64,000 bases of DNA from Alkaliphilus flagellatus (GCF_018919215.1 NZ_JAHLQK010000001.1:404430-468429), one strand, 5' to 3'. Positions 26,606-38,211 are shown, counted from the first letter of the stretch. Program-made: numbers and translations. Notes: a model not told the origin generated them from the letters alone.

Positions 26606-27712
26606 ATGATTGAGATAAATGGTAAATACAACAATGCAATTGTATACACTAAAAATATTGAAGAAGGTGCAGTAAGACAGATTGAAAACCTGCTTAATCA
26701 AGAATTTATAAAAGGAAGTAAGATAAGGATAATGCCGGATGTTCATAGTGGGGCAGGGTGTACTATAGGTACTACAATGACAATTGATGATAAAATTGTT
26801 CCAAACCTTGTTGGTGTTGACATCGGTTGTGGTATAGAAGTTATAAAGATTAAAAATCGAAATATGGAGCTACAAAAATTAGATAAGTTAATTTATAACA
26901 AAATACCTTGTGGGTTTAATATAAGAGATAAAGAGCATAAATTTAATGATGAAATTGATTTGAATGAGCTTAAATGTAAAAGTAAAGTTAACATTAATAG
27001 GGCTAGACGTAGTATTGGAACTTTAGGCGGCGGAAACCACTTTATTGAAGCAAATAAAGATAGTAAAGGAAATATATATATATCTATTCACTCAGGTAGT
27101 CGTCATTTAGGACATGAGGTTGCAAGTCTTTATCAAGAAGAAGCTTATAAATCAATTAATAATACAAAGGAAGATATACCAAAGGCCTTAGCTTATGTAT
27201 CAGGACAGCTGTTTGAAGATTATATTCATGATATGAAAATTGTTCAACTTTTTGCAGAATTAAATCGCAAGGCTATGATTCAGGAAATAATTAAGGGTAT
27301 GAAGCTTGATGTGGTAGAACAATTTACAACTATTCATAACTATATAGATACAGAGAATATGATTTTAAGAAAAGGTGCAGTTTCAGCTAAGTATGGTGAG
27401 AAACTTTTAATACCAATAAACATGCGTGATGGTAGCCTTATTTGTATTGGAAAAGGTAATGAAAATTGGAATTTCTCAGCCCCCCATGGTGCAGGAAGAC
27501 TTATGAGTAGGACAGAAGCTAAAAACTCATTTACTCTTAACCAATTTAAAAAGACTATGGAAGGGATTTATACAACATCGGTAAATAAGCAAACACTTGA
27601 TGAATGCCCTTTTGCATATAAACCTATAGATGAAATAGTAAACAACATAGGAGATACTGTAGAGATAGTTGAGAAGATAATACCTATATATAACTTTAAA
27701 GCTGCAGAGTAG
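26606..27712 (+). CDS. rtcB: RtcB-type RNA ligase
   Basis: 368 residues from ATG 26606, preceded by GAAAGGAA; an in-frame TTG at 26588 is less likely. All core motifs are present: MPDVHSGAGCTIGTT near residue 40, VGVDIGCG with the metal-binding Cys near 72, GTLGGGNHFIE near 143, HSGSRHLGHE near 165 and SAPHGAGRLMSR near 300, whose His is guanylylated. RtcB joins 2',3'-cyclic phosphate or 3'-phosphate RNA ends to 5'-OH using GTP. No archease partner is adjacent. The short form is common in Firmicutes. Confidence 0.92.
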   Translation: MIEINGKYNNAIVYTKNIEEGAVRQIENLLNQEFIKGSKIRIMPDVHSGAGCTIGTTMTIDDKIVPNLVGVDIGCGIEVIKIKNRNMELQKLDKLIYNKIPCGFNIRDKEHKFNDEIDLNELKCKSKVNINRARRSIGTLGGGNHFIEANKDSKGNIYISIHSGSRHLGHEVASLYQEEAYKSINNTKEDIPKALAYVSGQLFEDYIHDMKIVQLFAELNRKAMIQEIIKGMKLDVVEQFTTIHNYIDTENMILRKGAVSAKYGEKLLIPINMRDGSLICIGKGNENWNFSAPHGAGRLMSRTEAKNSFTLNQFKKTMEGIYTTSVNKQTLDECPFAYKPIDEIVNNIGDTVEIVEKIIPIYNFKAAE

Positions 27713-27750
27713 TTGTAATGAAGTAACTTTTAGGAATATATTGTAATTTA

Positions 27751-27787
27751 AAAACTCCCAGAAGGTAGTCTACCTCTGGGAGTTTTT
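27751..27787. terminator. Bidirectional terminator rtcB / ABC-F
   Basis: AAAAACTCCCAGA pairs with TCTGGGAGTTTTT, giving T-runs on both strands between convergent genes. Confidence 0.88.
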
Positions 27788-27795
27788 ATTCACAT

Positions 27796-29487
<1,692 letters not shown>

Positions 29488-29624
29488 CTATTAAAGATTA
29501 AACTCACAATAACATTATTTTTGTATACTATTGAAAATAATAATTTGGTAATATAGAATAAGGCTATATTTAGATGAAATCCTAGAATTAGTAGCTATTG
29601 GATAAACCAAAGGAGTGAAAACAC

Positions 29625-31016
29625 ATGAAGGTTATGATAGTAGGTGCCGGAAAGCTAGGCCAAAAATTGGCAGAGTCATTGGTATTGGAAGATATAGATG
29701 TAACATTAGTTGACTACAATGCAAAGATACTAGAGAGAATAAATGAACATATAGATGTTTTGACAGTTACCGCTAGTGGAGTAGATATAGGGATTTTAAA
29801 GGAATTAAATATTAAAAGCTATGATTTACTAGTGGCATGTACTAAGGGGGATGAGACAAATACAGTTATATGCTCCTTAGCCAAAAGATTAGGCTGTAAA
29901 AAAACAATAGCCAGAATAAGAAATCCAGAATATACTAAGCAATTGGATTTTGTAAAAAAAGAGATGGGTATTGATCATATTGTTAATCCAGAATTTGAAA
30001 CAGCCAAGGCTATGGAAAAATATTTATTAAAGAACTTTAGTTTTTATACTGGAGATTTCGCCAAAGGCAAAGTTACTATGTTAGACTTTAACATTGGACA
30101 TAATGAAGATTTTGTTGGAAAACACATTAAGGATCTTAAAAACTTTAGTGGCTTTTTAATAACTGCCATATCTAGAAATGGTAAAATTATAATTCCAAAT
30201 GGATTTACAGAGTTAATGGAGGACGATATTATACATGTAATAGGAAAAAGTGCTGATATAGCAAGATTAAGTGTTAAATTTGAAAAGGGTATAAATAGAA
30301 AAGAAATAGAAAATGTAATGATATTCGGTGGAGGAAAGGTAGGGTTCTATTTAGCTAAAAGACTTACGGAAGCTAATATTTCGGTAACGGTTATAGAACA
30401 AGATAAAATTCGGTGTCAAGAGTTAGCTGAAAAACTAGATAATGTTTTAGTAATACATGGAGATGGAACAGATATACATCTATTGGAGGAAGAAAACCTA
30501 GAATCCATGGATGCTTTCGTTGGAGCAACAGGCTATGATGAACAAAATCTACTAATGGCTCTAATGGCTAAACATGCAGGGGTATCAAAAACTATAGCAA
30601 AGTTTAGTAGACAAAATTATACTAAGATTATTGATAAACTAGGCATAGAGGTGGCTTTAAACCCTGTTTATATTACAGCCTCTAATATATTAAAATATAT
30701 TAGAGGTGGTAAAGTAGTGTCCGTCTCATTATTGCTAGGAGGAGACGGAGAGGTAACAGAGATTATTGTAGGTGATGATCTTCCTTTTACAGGAAAACCA
30801 TTGGCAGAACTTAATCTACCTAAGGGTATTATAATAGGTGCTATAGTTCATAATGGAGAAGTCATTATTCCTAATGGAGAATCTGTTATACATCCAGGGG
30901 ATAGAATTATTATATTCAGCTTGACTGAAGACTTACCTACTTTGAAAATGTTTATTAAACCACACAAGGGAGGTGTTTTTAGTGAATTATGGGATCGTGC
31001 TAAGGGTACTAGGTAA
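29625..31016 (+). CDS. trkA: Trk system potassium uptake regulatory subunit
   Basis: 463 residues with two RCK-N/RCK-C repeats. NAD-binding motifs are MIVGAGKLGQKLAE near residue 4 and MIFGGGKVGFYLAKRL near residue 230; acidic GDGTD and VDYN ends follow. TrkA forms the cytosolic gating ring of the TrkH channel and responds to NADH/ATP or c-di-AMP in Gram-positives. AAAGGAG precedes the ATG. It overlaps the trkH start, so the two subunits are made together. Confidence 0.93.
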   Translation: MKVMIVGAGKLGQKLAESLVLEDIDVTLVDYNAKILERINEHIDVLTVTASGVDIGILKELNIKSYDLLVACTKGDETNTVICSLAKRLGCKKTIARIRNPEYTKQLDFVKKEMGIDHIVNPEFETAKAMEKYLLKNFSFYTGDFAKGKVTMLDFNIGHNEDFVGKHIKDLKNFSGFLITAISRNGKIIIPNGFTELMEDDIIHVIGKSADIARLSVKFEKGINRKEIENVMIFGGGKVGFYLAKRLTEANISVTVIEQDKIRCQELAEKLDNVLVIHGDGTDIHLLEEENLESMDAFVGATGYDEQNLLMALMAKHAGVSKTIAKFSRQNYTKIIDKLGIEVALNPVYITASNILKYIRGGKVVSVSLLLGGDGEVTEIIVGDDLPFTGKPLAELNLPKGIIIGAIVHNGEVIIPNGESVIHPGDRIIIFSLTEDLPTLKMFIKPHKGGVFSELWDRAKGTR

Positions 31017-32430
31017 CATTCTTATAGTTGAATCTTTACTAATGTTACCAGCTCTAACTATAGCTTTTTATATGAACGGTCAGGATAAAATGGCATTTCT
31101 CATTACTATAATAATAACAGGCACCATAGGATTTATGATGTCTAAAAAAGCTTCTAATAAGAATAATATTAATGCGAGGGAAGGGTTAGCTATAGTAGCT
31201 TTTGGGTGGCTACTGGCCTCTTTGTTTGGAGCACTTCCTTTTTATATATCTGGAAGCATACCTAAATTTATAGATGCATTTTTTGAAACCGTTTCTGGTT
31301 TAACAACTACGGGTTCATCAATACTAAGTAATGTAGAAGGCCTTCCACACGGTGCTTTATTTTGGAGATCCTTTACTCATTGGATAGGCGGAATGGGCAT
31401 ATTAGTTTTTACTATCGCTCTACTTCCTGCTTTGGGCATAGGTGGATTTCAAATATTTAAAGCAGAAAGTCCAGGACCTATTGCAGGAAAAATAGCACCT
31501 AGAATAAAGGATACGGCAAAGATTTTATATGTAACATATTTTTCAATCACTATATTACATATTATATTTCTAAGATTAGGTGGAATGAATTTATTTGATT
31601 CTATGCTCCATACCTTTGGTTCTGTAGGAACCGGAGGGTTTGGTATAAAAAATAATAGTGTTGCCTTCTATGAAAGCTCATATATTCATATTGTAATAGG
31701 AGTTTTTATGGTATTATCAGGAGTAAACTTTTCTTTGTACTACTCCTTGTTTAAGGGTAAATGGAAGGAGGTAATACAAGACGAGGAGCTTAAGCTTTAC
31801 TTAACTATAGTTTCTGTAGCAGTTCTACTTATTGCTATTAATCTTTTTATGACATCCTATCAAAGTATTTTTATAGCCCTTAGGGATTCTTTCTTCCAAG
31901 TAAGTTCAATTATAACTACTACAGGATATACTACTGCAGACTTTGATATGTGGCCTGCTTTTAGTAAGGCTATATTATTTACTCTTATGTTTATAGGTGG
32001 TTGTGCTGGATCTACAGCAGGTGGGATGAAGGTAATTAGAATATTAATTTTAATTAAACTTATTAAGAGGGATGTTGCAAAGATATTTCACCCTAGAGCT
32101 TTTATCTCAATAAAGAATGGTGGTAAAACAATTCCAAACGAAACAATAGTTAGTATAAATACATTTTTCGCTTTATATCTTATGATATTTGTACTGTCAA
32201 CTATTTTGGTATCATTAGAAGGACTAGATCTTATAAGTGCATCTAGTTCTGTGGCAGCTACATTAGGCAATATTGGCCCTGGACTTGGCTTTGTTGGACC
32301 TACTAGAAACTTTGGTGAATTTACTTTTGCAAGTAAAGCATTATTTTCTCTTTTAATGTTATTAGGTAGGCTAGAAATATTTACTATAATTGCTTTGGTA
32401 GTGCCAAAAGATTGGACTAGGGAAGTTTAA
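30982..32430 (+). CDS. trkH: Trk system potassium uptake membrane subunit
   Basis: 482 residues from GTG 30982, chosen because AGGGAGG lies 9 nt upstream and the protein opens MNYGIVLRVLGNILIVESLL. There are about ten membrane segments with the four M1-P-M2 filters visible as TGLTTTGSS, GSVGTGGFG, ITTTGYTT and ATLGNIGPG. It conducts K+ gated by TrkA. The start lies inside the trkA coding end, giving a short overlap. Confidence 0.93.
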   Translation: MNYGIVLRVLGNILIVESLLMLPALTIAFYMNGQDKMAFLITIIITGTIGFMMSKKASNKNNINAREGLAIVAFGWLLASLFGALPFYISGSIPKFIDAFFETVSGLTTTGSSILSNVEGLPHGALFWRSFTHWIGGMGILVFTIALLPALGIGGFQIFKAESPGPIAGKIAPRIKDTAKILYVTYFSITILHIIFLRLGGMNLFDSMLHTFGSVGTGGFGIKNNSVAFYESSYIHIVIGVFMVLSGVNFSLYYSLFKGKWKEVIQDEELKLYLTIVSVAVLLIAINLFMTSYQSIFIALRDSFFQVSSIITTTGYTTADFDMWPAFSKAILFTLMFIGGCAGSTAGGMKVIRILILIKLIKRDVAKIFHPRAFISIKNGGKTIPNETIVSINTFFALYLMIFVLSTILVSLEGLDLISASSSVAATLGNIGPGLGFVGPTRNFGEFTFASKALFSLLMLLGRLEIFTIIALVVPKDWTREV

Positions 32431-32450
32431 TGGAATTATTAATTATAAAT

Positions 32451-32496
32451 AAAAGAACAAAGGAACATATAATATGAATGTTCCTTTGTTCTTTCA
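32451..32496 (+). terminator. Terminator after trkH
   Basis: AAAGAACAAAGGAACAT pairs with ATGTTCCTTTGTTCTTT, followed by a short T-rich tract. Confidence 0.8.
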
Positions 32497-32556
32497 TTTA
32501 TGGCAATATATGTATACCATAACAAATACATGTAGTATAATATTTGATAAAAAGTA

Positions 32557-33172
32557 TTGAGAATATATATAAAATTCATTAGGGGGGAATTGCTTGAAGG
32601 AGTTATTCTTATTATTAACAATATGAATAAGGTTATGGAACCTTTAATGCAGTTTTCTGAGTGGCTTCCTAAAATTTTATCTGTAAAGGTTTTGTTTAAA
32701 AAGATGGATGAAGTACTTATAAATCAAGATAACTATATTGAAACTTTAGATATGGATACCTTTAAAGAAAGTATAGAATTTAATAATGTCTCTTTTAGCT
32801 ACGAAGGTACTGAAGTTTTTAAAGATATAAGCCTAAGCATTAAAAAAGGCGGGATTAAAAGAATTTGTAATGGGTCTACCTAATGGAATAGATACTATAA
32901 TCTTAGATAATGGTAAAAATATATCTGGTGGAGAAAAGAGTAGGGTTGCTATTGCAAGAGGATTGCTAACAAAATCTGATCTAATATTTTTAGACGAAGC
33001 CTTTGCAAGCCTTGATCCTAAAGTAGCAAAGGAAATAGAAAATACATTGTTAAACTTAGAAGGAATAACAGTAGTTAATTTAAGTCATATTATATTTGAG
33101 GAAACTAGAAAAAAATATGATAAAGTATTAGTAGTTAAAAATAAAACTGTAGGAGATATTGTAGTTGCATAA
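32557..33172 (+). pseudogene. ABC exporter remnant with internal deletion
   Basis: The first frame (to about 32883) holds the end of a membrane domain and the start of an ATPase domain (IEFNNVSFSYEGTEVFKDIS, LSIKKGG). It is cut exactly where Walker A should follow. A second frame from about 32870 resumes with LPNGIDTIILDNGKNISGGE, then a normal Walker B LIFLDEAFASLDP and H-loop NLSH. Walker A and the Q-loop are missing, so ATP hydrolysis is impossible. A frameshifting deletion of about 100 codons is the simplest explanation. Confidence 0.85.
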
Positions 33173-33222
33173 AAAATGTACAATATCTGTACCCATCTGT
33201 ACAGATATTGTACATTTTTTGT
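33171..33222 (+). terminator. Perfect 22-bp hairpin terminator
   Basis: AAAAAATGTACAATATCTGT and the following AC pair exactly with the downstream arm around a 6-nt loop, ending in TTTTTT. It follows the ABC remnant and would isolate bcd from upstream reading. Confidence 0.92.
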
Positions 33223-33358
33223 ATTTAAGAAAGTATATATTTTTTATCACATTGAATAATGTAGGGCTAAAGCTTTTAGTGATTTGTTAAAAAAATGGCA
33301 TAGATTTTGCTTATATATAAGGTTGTAAAAGTAAAACGTATAAAATTTTTACTATAAT

Positions 33359-33376
33359 TTGTTAAAAATTTAACTG
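33359..33376 (+). promoter_or_regulatory. Rex-like operator before bcd
   Basis: TTGTTAAAAATTTAACTG matches the Rex consensus TTGTTAANNNNTTAACAA at all but the last two positions. It lies 18 nt before the bcd start, so a redox repressor could block this operon when NADH is low. A half-site-like TTGTTAA also occurs near 33284. Confidence 0.6.
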
Positions 33377-33393
33377 ATAAAGGAGGATATATT

Positions 33394-34533
33394 ATGGAAT
33401 TTGGTTTCTCGAAAGAGCATACTTTACTCAAGCAAATGTATAGAGAATTCGCTGAAAATGAAGTAAAACCTTTAGCAGCAGAAATAGATGAAGAAGAGAG
33501 GTTTCCTGTAGAAACTATTAAAAAAATGGTTAAATCAGGATTTATGGGTATACCATTCCCTAAAAAATATGGTGGAGAAGGTGGAGACAATATTGGATAT
33601 GCTATAGCTGTTGAAGAACTTTCAAGAGTTTGTGCTACAACAGGAGTTATATTATCTGCCCATGTTTCATTAGGTGCTCATCCTATATACGAGTTTGGAA
33701 CAGAAGAGCAAAAACAAAAGCACCTAATTCCTCTAGCAAATGGAGAAAAACTAGGAGCTTTTGCTCTTACGGAGCCTAATGCCGGAACTGATGCTTCAGC
33801 ACAGCAAACTACAGCTGTACTAGATGGCGACAGTTATATTCTTAATGGATCAAAAATATTTATAACTAATGCAGGATATGCTCAAACCTATATAATTATG
33901 GCTATGACAGATAAATCGGCAGGAACTAGAGGAATATCAGCTTTTATAGTAGATGCAGATACAAAAGGATTTACAGTAGGGCCTAAAGAGAAAAAGTTGG
34001 GAATTAAAGGATCTTCTACTTGCGAGCTTATATTTGAAAATTGTAGAGTACCTAAGGAAAATCTGATAGGGAAAGAGGGTATGGGATTTAAAGTTGCTAT
34101 GAAAACCCTTGATGGAGGAAGAATTGGTATAGCGGCCCAAGCTCTAGGAATAGCCCAAGGAGCCTTAGATGAAACTATAAGTTATGTTAAAGAAAGAATG
34201 CAATTTGGAAAGCCTATATCAGCCTTCCAAAATACACAATTTCAATTGGCAGATATGGCATCAAAGATTGAAGCTTCAAGACTTTTAGTATATAAGGCTG
34301 CTTACAATAAGGATAAGGGGCTGCCATATTCCTATGAAGCAGCTATGGCTAAATTAGTTGCAGCAGAGACAGCTGTGGAAGTTACTACCAAAGCAGTTCA
34401 GCTTCATGGTGGATACGGATATACAAGAGAATATCCAGTTGAGAGAATGATGAGAGATGCAAAAATAACAGAAATATATGAAGGTACTTCTGAAGTACAA
34501 AGAATGGTAATATCAGCAAGTTTATTAAAATAG
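33394..34533 (+). CDS. bcd: Acyl-CoA dehydrogenase, butyryl-CoA dehydrogenase type
   Basis: 379 residues, normal length. The FAD and substrate motifs FALTEPNAGTDASAQ near residue 127 and ITNAGYA are present, and the catalytic base Glu is in the C-terminal IYEGTSEVQRMVI. In Clostridia this enzyme works with EtfAB, reducing crotonyl-CoA to butyryl-CoA and bifurcating electrons from NADH to ferredoxin. etfB follows after 15 nt. Crotonase, thiolase and hydroxybutyryl-CoA dehydrogenase genes are not in the window. AAAGGAGG precedes the ATG. Confidence 0.88.
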   Translation: MEFGFSKEHTLLKQMYREFAENEVKPLAAEIDEEERFPVETIKKMVKSGFMGIPFPKKYGGEGGDNIGYAIAVEELSRVCATTGVILSAHVSLGAHPIYEFGTEEQKQKHLIPLANGEKLGAFALTEPNAGTDASAQQTTAVLDGDSYILNGSKIFITNAGYAQTYIIMAMTDKSAGTRGISAFIVDADTKGFTVGPKEKKLGIKGSSTCELIFENCRVPKENLIGKEGMGFKVAMKTLDGGRIGIAAQALGIAQGALDETISYVKERMQFGKPISAFQNTQFQLADMASKIEASRLLVYKAAYNKDKGLPYSYEAAMAKLVAAETAVEVTTKAVQLHGGYGYTREYPVERMMRDAKITEIYEGTSEVQRMVISASLLK

Positions 34534-34548
34534 GAGGAGGTCTAGATT

Positions 34549-35334
34549 ATGAAAATAGTTGTTTGTATAAAACAAGTTCCAGATACAACGGAAGTTAAAT
34601 TAGATCAAAAAACTGGAACCCTTATTCGTGAAGGGGTTCCATCCATAATAAATCCAGATGATAAAAGTGGTCTTGAAGCAGCTTTAAGATTAAAGGATGA
34701 GCATGGAGCAGAAGTTACTGTTATTACGATGGGACCTCCTCAAGCAGATTTAGCACTTAGAGAAGCTATTGCTATGGGAGCAGACAGAGCTATACTCCTT
34801 ACTGATAAAGCTTTTGCAGGAGCTGATACATGGGCTACTTCATCAGCCTTAGCAGGTGCTATTAGAAATATGGAATATGATTTAATTATAGCTGGCAGAC
34901 AAGCAATAGATGGAGATACCGCTCAGGTTGGACCTCAAATAGCAGAACATTTAAATATTCCATCTGTTACATATGCCTTAGATATGGAACTTGTAGACAA
35001 AGGGATAATAGTAAAAAGAGCTTTTGAAGATGGATATCACAAAATAAAGGTTAATACACCATGTCTTATAACTACACTTAAGGAAATGAATGAGGCAAGA
35101 TACATGAGGATTTCAGGTATATATGACGCTTATAAAGAAGATAAGGTGGAAGTGTGGACAGTTAATGATATAGAAGTAGATCATAGTAATCTTGGACTTA
35201 AAGGTTCTCCTACTAAAGTAAAAAAATCCTTTACTAAGGGAGTTAAGACAGCAGGGAAGGTATTTGATGTAGAAGCTAAAGAAGCGGCTCAAATAATAGT
35301 GGATAAATTAAAAGAAAAATATATTATTTCCTAA
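34549..35334 (+). CDS. etfB: Electron transfer flavoprotein beta subunit
   Basis: 261 residues. It opens MKIVVCIKQVPDTTEVKLD and has the AMP/FAD-binding segments GADRAILLTD and AGRQAIDGDTAQVGPQIAE near residue 120, and the C-terminal recognition-loop region found in Clostridial EtfB. The GRQAIDGDTAQVG block fits the bifurcating group. It is the middle gene of bcd-etfB-etfA, with AGGAGG in the spacer. Confidence 0.93.
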   Translation: MKIVVCIKQVPDTTEVKLDQKTGTLIREGVPSIINPDDKSGLEAALRLKDEHGAEVTVITMGPPQADLALREAIAMGADRAILLTDKAFAGADTWATSSALAGAIRNMEYDLIIAGRQAIDGDTAQVGPQIAEHLNIPSVTYALDMELVDKGIIVKRAFEDGYHKIKVNTPCLITTLKEMNEARYMRISGIYDAYKEDKVEVWTVNDIEVDHSNLGLKGSPTKVKKSFTKGVKTAGKVFDVEAKEAAQIIVDKLKEKYIIS

Positions 35335-35363
35335 TTATAATTTAGATGATTGGAGGGAGATTA

Positions 35364-36371
35364 ATGAGTTTAGCAGATTACAAAGGTGTTTTAGTATATA
35401 TTGAGCAAAGAAATAAAGAAATTCAAAAGGTTTCTATTGAGCTATTAGGAAAAGGAAAAGAAATTGCAGATAAGCTTGGGGAAAAGTTAAGTGCAGTAAT
35501 TATCGGTTACGATGTTAAAAATCTGGCACAGGAGTTAATATATTATGGAGCTGAAAGAGTAATAGTTGTTGACGATAAAATTCTTGAAAATTTTATTACA
35601 GAACCATATACAAAGGCTCTTACAGCAGTTATTAATGATGAAAAACCAGAGGTTGTATTAGTAGGTGCTACTTCTATAGGTAGAGATTTATCTCCTAGAG
35701 TTTCTGCAAGAGTCCATACAGGACTTACAGCTGATTGTACTTCATTAGATATAGATGAGGAAACAAAGCAGCTACTTATGACAAGACCAGCTTTTGGTGG
35801 AAATATAATGGCGACGATAATATGTCCTGATCATAGACCACAGATATCTACAGTAAGACCTGGAGTTATGCTAAAACCTCATAAGGATACGAGTAGAACA
35901 GGAGAGATTATAGACTTTGATGCTGGATTACTTCCTACTGATGTAAATATAGAAATTCTTGAGATTGTAAAAGAAGACAAAAAGAAGGTTAATATAGAAG
36001 ATGCTAAATTACTTATATCCGCTGGTAGAGGTATAGGTTCAAAAGAAAATATGGTTCATTTATATGAACTGGCTGAAGAACTTAAAGGAGAAGTATCTGG
36101 ATCTCGTGCAGTAATAGACAATGGATGGCTTGACAAAGAAAGACAAGTAGGCCAGACTGGAAGAACTGTAAGACCAGATCTATACTTTGCTTGTGGTATA
36201 TCTGGAGCTATACAACACGTTGCTGGTATGGAAGAATCCGAGCTTATAATAGCGATAAATAAAAATCCTGATGCTGCAATATTTGAAGTTGCAGATATTG
36301 GAATAGTGGGAGATGTTTCGAAAGTAATACCACTTCTTACTGAGGAAATAAAAAAACTTAAATTTGAATAA
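35364..36371 (+). CDS. etfA: Electron transfer flavoprotein alpha subunit
   Basis: 335 residues from ATG 35364, chosen because TGGAGGGAG lies directly upstream; a frame from 35346 lacks one. The C-terminal FAD domain shows ISAGRGIGSKENM near residue 222, GSRAVIDNGWLDKERQVGQT and YFACGISGAIQHVAGM, the full alpha signature. It forms the EtfAB dimer with the preceding gene and docks on Bcd. No ferredoxin domain is fused at the N-terminus. Confidence 0.93.
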   Translation: MSLADYKGVLVYIEQRNKEIQKVSIELLGKGKEIADKLGEKLSAVIIGYDVKNLAQELIYYGAERVIVVDDKILENFITEPYTKALTAVINDEKPEVVLVGATSIGRDLSPRVSARVHTGLTADCTSLDIDEETKQLLMTRPAFGGNIMATIICPDHRPQISTVRPGVMLKPHKDTSRTGEIIDFDAGLLPTDVNIEILEIVKEDKKKVNIEDAKLLISAGRGIGSKENMVHLYELAEELKGEVSGSRAVIDNGWLDKERQVGQTGRTVRPDLYFACGISGAIQHVAGMEESELIIAINKNPDAAIFEVADIGIVGDVSKVIPLLTEEIKKLKFE

Positions 36372-36469
36372 TAAGGATAACAATAAAAAATCCAGCTTAT
36401 ATTGGCACTGGATAGAACAGTATAAACCTAAAATTAAGTGAATTGGCAGTTGCCAACATGGATTTTCAA

Positions 36470-36513
36470 ATGAAAAGCTCAACGCAAGTTAAATCATGCG
36501 TTGAGCTTTTCAT
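36470..36513. terminator. Bidirectional terminator between etfA and hydrolase
   Basis: ATGAAAAGCTCAACGCA pairs perfectly with TGCGTTGAGCTTTTCAT around a 10-nt loop. Confidence 0.8.
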
Positions 36514-36523
36514 TTATTACCAT

Positions 36524-37621
36524 TCAATGTACCTCGTCGTCATTTCTTCCCAAAATTGACAGAAGAGCATTGTAAAATTCAATGGGCTTATCTAGCATTG
36601 TCGCGTGACCTGCACCAGATATGGAGTAAAACCCCTTTTGGGGTGCAGTAATTGTGTGGTAATATTCTGCCACAATGGGATAAGGTGTCTGCCAATCCTC
36701 AGTGCCGTGTATATAAAATACCGGCACCTGATATGTCGTTACTGTATTCAGGTTGAGTGTTCCAAAAAGCTCTTGGAAAATAAGTGACTGTCCATGCGAG
36801 ATACCATCTATATCTGCAAAAATCAGATACCGTAAATCTTTCAGGCTGTAAAGCGGTGATGTTGCAGCAGAAATAATGAGCTTGGCAGTCGGACTAGCTG
36901 CAAGGCCATATTTCCCTTGAATTTTTCGGAGCGTGGATAGTTTGTTTTTCATATCCTGATTGAACACTTTGGTAGGGTATGGCTCCAGTGATTGCAATGC
37001 TTGAATATCTTTTTTACATTCGGCAGATATGGCATTTTCCAGTGCTTTCTCAAACCCTATCCGTTCATTTTCAAGCATATTGACAACTTGCCCAACTCCG
37101 ATATAACCCGATACCAATTGGGGATATTGGTGAACAAATAAACTGCCTAAAACACTTCCCCACGAATGACCCATAATCCAAATTTTTTCTTTTCCATATT
37201 TCTCTTTTAAATATAAAACAATTTCATGTGTGTCTGATATGAGTTGTTTTATTGTCGTGGTTGGTGTAACTTCTTTTGAAATATTTTGATAAAAAGTTTT
37301 GCCACTGTTCCTTTGCTCCCAATGCACTACTGTAACGTATTTTTCCCACGGTAATTGAAAGTCTTGCGCAAATGGCAGCATGGGAGAGCCTGGGCCACCA
37401 TGTAAAAACAACATTACTGGATTGTGGATATTCTCACCGCGATGATACAAATATTGCTGGATATTTCCAATTGTTACATACTCCCCAAAGTCTACACCTG
37501 AAGGCTGTTTTATAGATACCCTGGATTTTTTCTTTCTCTTTCTTTTTGTGACCAGCAAGCAGATCAGCCCAAAAACAAATAGGAAAATAAAAGCGCCCGT
37601 GATGATAAAGACAACTTTCAT
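36524..37621 (-). CDS. Membrane-anchored alpha/beta hydrolase, proline-iminopeptidase-like
   Basis: 365 residues. One N-terminal membrane segment (about 4-25) is followed by a basic stretch and an alpha/beta hydrolase domain. The oxyanion motif FLHGGPGSP is near residue 72, the nucleophile elbow GHSWGS near 150, the Asp in HGTEDWQTP near 310 and the His in GAGHATML near 340, so the triad is complete. HGGPGSP is typical of the S33 prolyl aminopeptidase group. Its start shares one base with the TetR stop (TAATG). Composition is more GC-rich than the neighbours, suggesting transfer. Confidence 0.82.
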   Translation of the reverse strand: MKVVFIITGAFIFLFVFGLICLLVTKRKRKKKSRVSIKQPSGVDFGEYVTIGNIQQYLYHRGENIHNPVMLFLHGGPGSPMLPFAQDFQLPWEKYVTVVHWEQRNSGKTFYQNISKEVTPTTTIKQLISDTHEIVLYLKEKYGKEKIWIMGHSWGSVLGSLFVHQYPQLVSGYIGVGQVVNMLENERIGFEKALENAISAECKKDIQALQSLEPYPTKVFNQDMKNKLSTLRKIQGKYGLAASPTAKLIISAATSPLYSLKDLRYLIFADIDGISHGQSLIFQELFGTLNLNTVTTYQVPVFYIHGTEDWQTPYPIVAEYYHTITAPQKGFYSISGAGHATMLDKPIEFYNALLSILGRNDDEVH

Positions 37622-38211
37622 TAGCTGTCTTCTCCTGCGATATATTCCGCTATAGCAGTCACAAGAATATCTAAAGCCTTCTGCCTACCTTCAGAATAAA
37701 AATTATTACTGTTGGAAGCGACGAAGCTAAGGGCATCCATAAGCTGTGATAGTACATTGACATCGCAAACTGTTTCATCTATTTCAAAAATTTCAGATGT
37801 CCGTTTGAAGTAGTCTTTTGACTTTTCCTTTTCCTTTTCATATATTTCACTCGGCAGTCTATGTAAAAGGTTTTCGAAATCAGTTGGCGAAACATACAAA
37901 ATGATACTATCGGGTGCCAGATATATTTCTTTCGCCGCTTTTATTGCTTTTTCCCTCTTGTCAATATTCTCGCCTTTCAACGCCTCAATACGGTTAAACA
38001 TATTGGTTTCACAACGTTTTAGAATATCATAAAGCAGTTCTTCTTTGGAATCATAGTACAAATAGAATGAGCCTTTACCGATACCTGCTGCTTTCGTAAT
38101 GTCCTCGACAGTGACCTTTTTTATACCCTTTTGTTTGATTAAGTCTACACCTTTCTCAAACATTAACTCTTTGATTCTCTGTTTTTCATTTTCGCTTACT
38201 ATTTTAGGCAT
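37621..38211 (-). CDS. TetR-family transcriptional regulator
   Basis: 196 residues. The N-terminal helix-turn-helix reads KKVTVEDITKAAGIGKGSFY then LYYDSKEELLYDIL, residues about 24-57. The C-terminal part is a variable ligand-binding domain. It is first in a two-gene leftward operon with the hydrolase, which it probably controls together with itself. AAGGAG precedes the ATG. The composition matches the hydrolase and not the surrounding genes. Confidence 0.9.
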   Translation of the reverse strand: MPKIVSENEKQRIKELMFEKGVDLIKQKGIKKVTVEDITKAAGIGKGSFYLYYDSKEELLYDILKRCETNMFNRIEALKGENIDKREKAIKAAKEIYLAPDSIILYVSPTDFENLLHRLPSEIYEKEKEKSKDYFKRTSEIFEIDETVCDVNVLSQLMDALSFVASNSNNFYSEGRQKALDILVTAIAEYIAGEDS

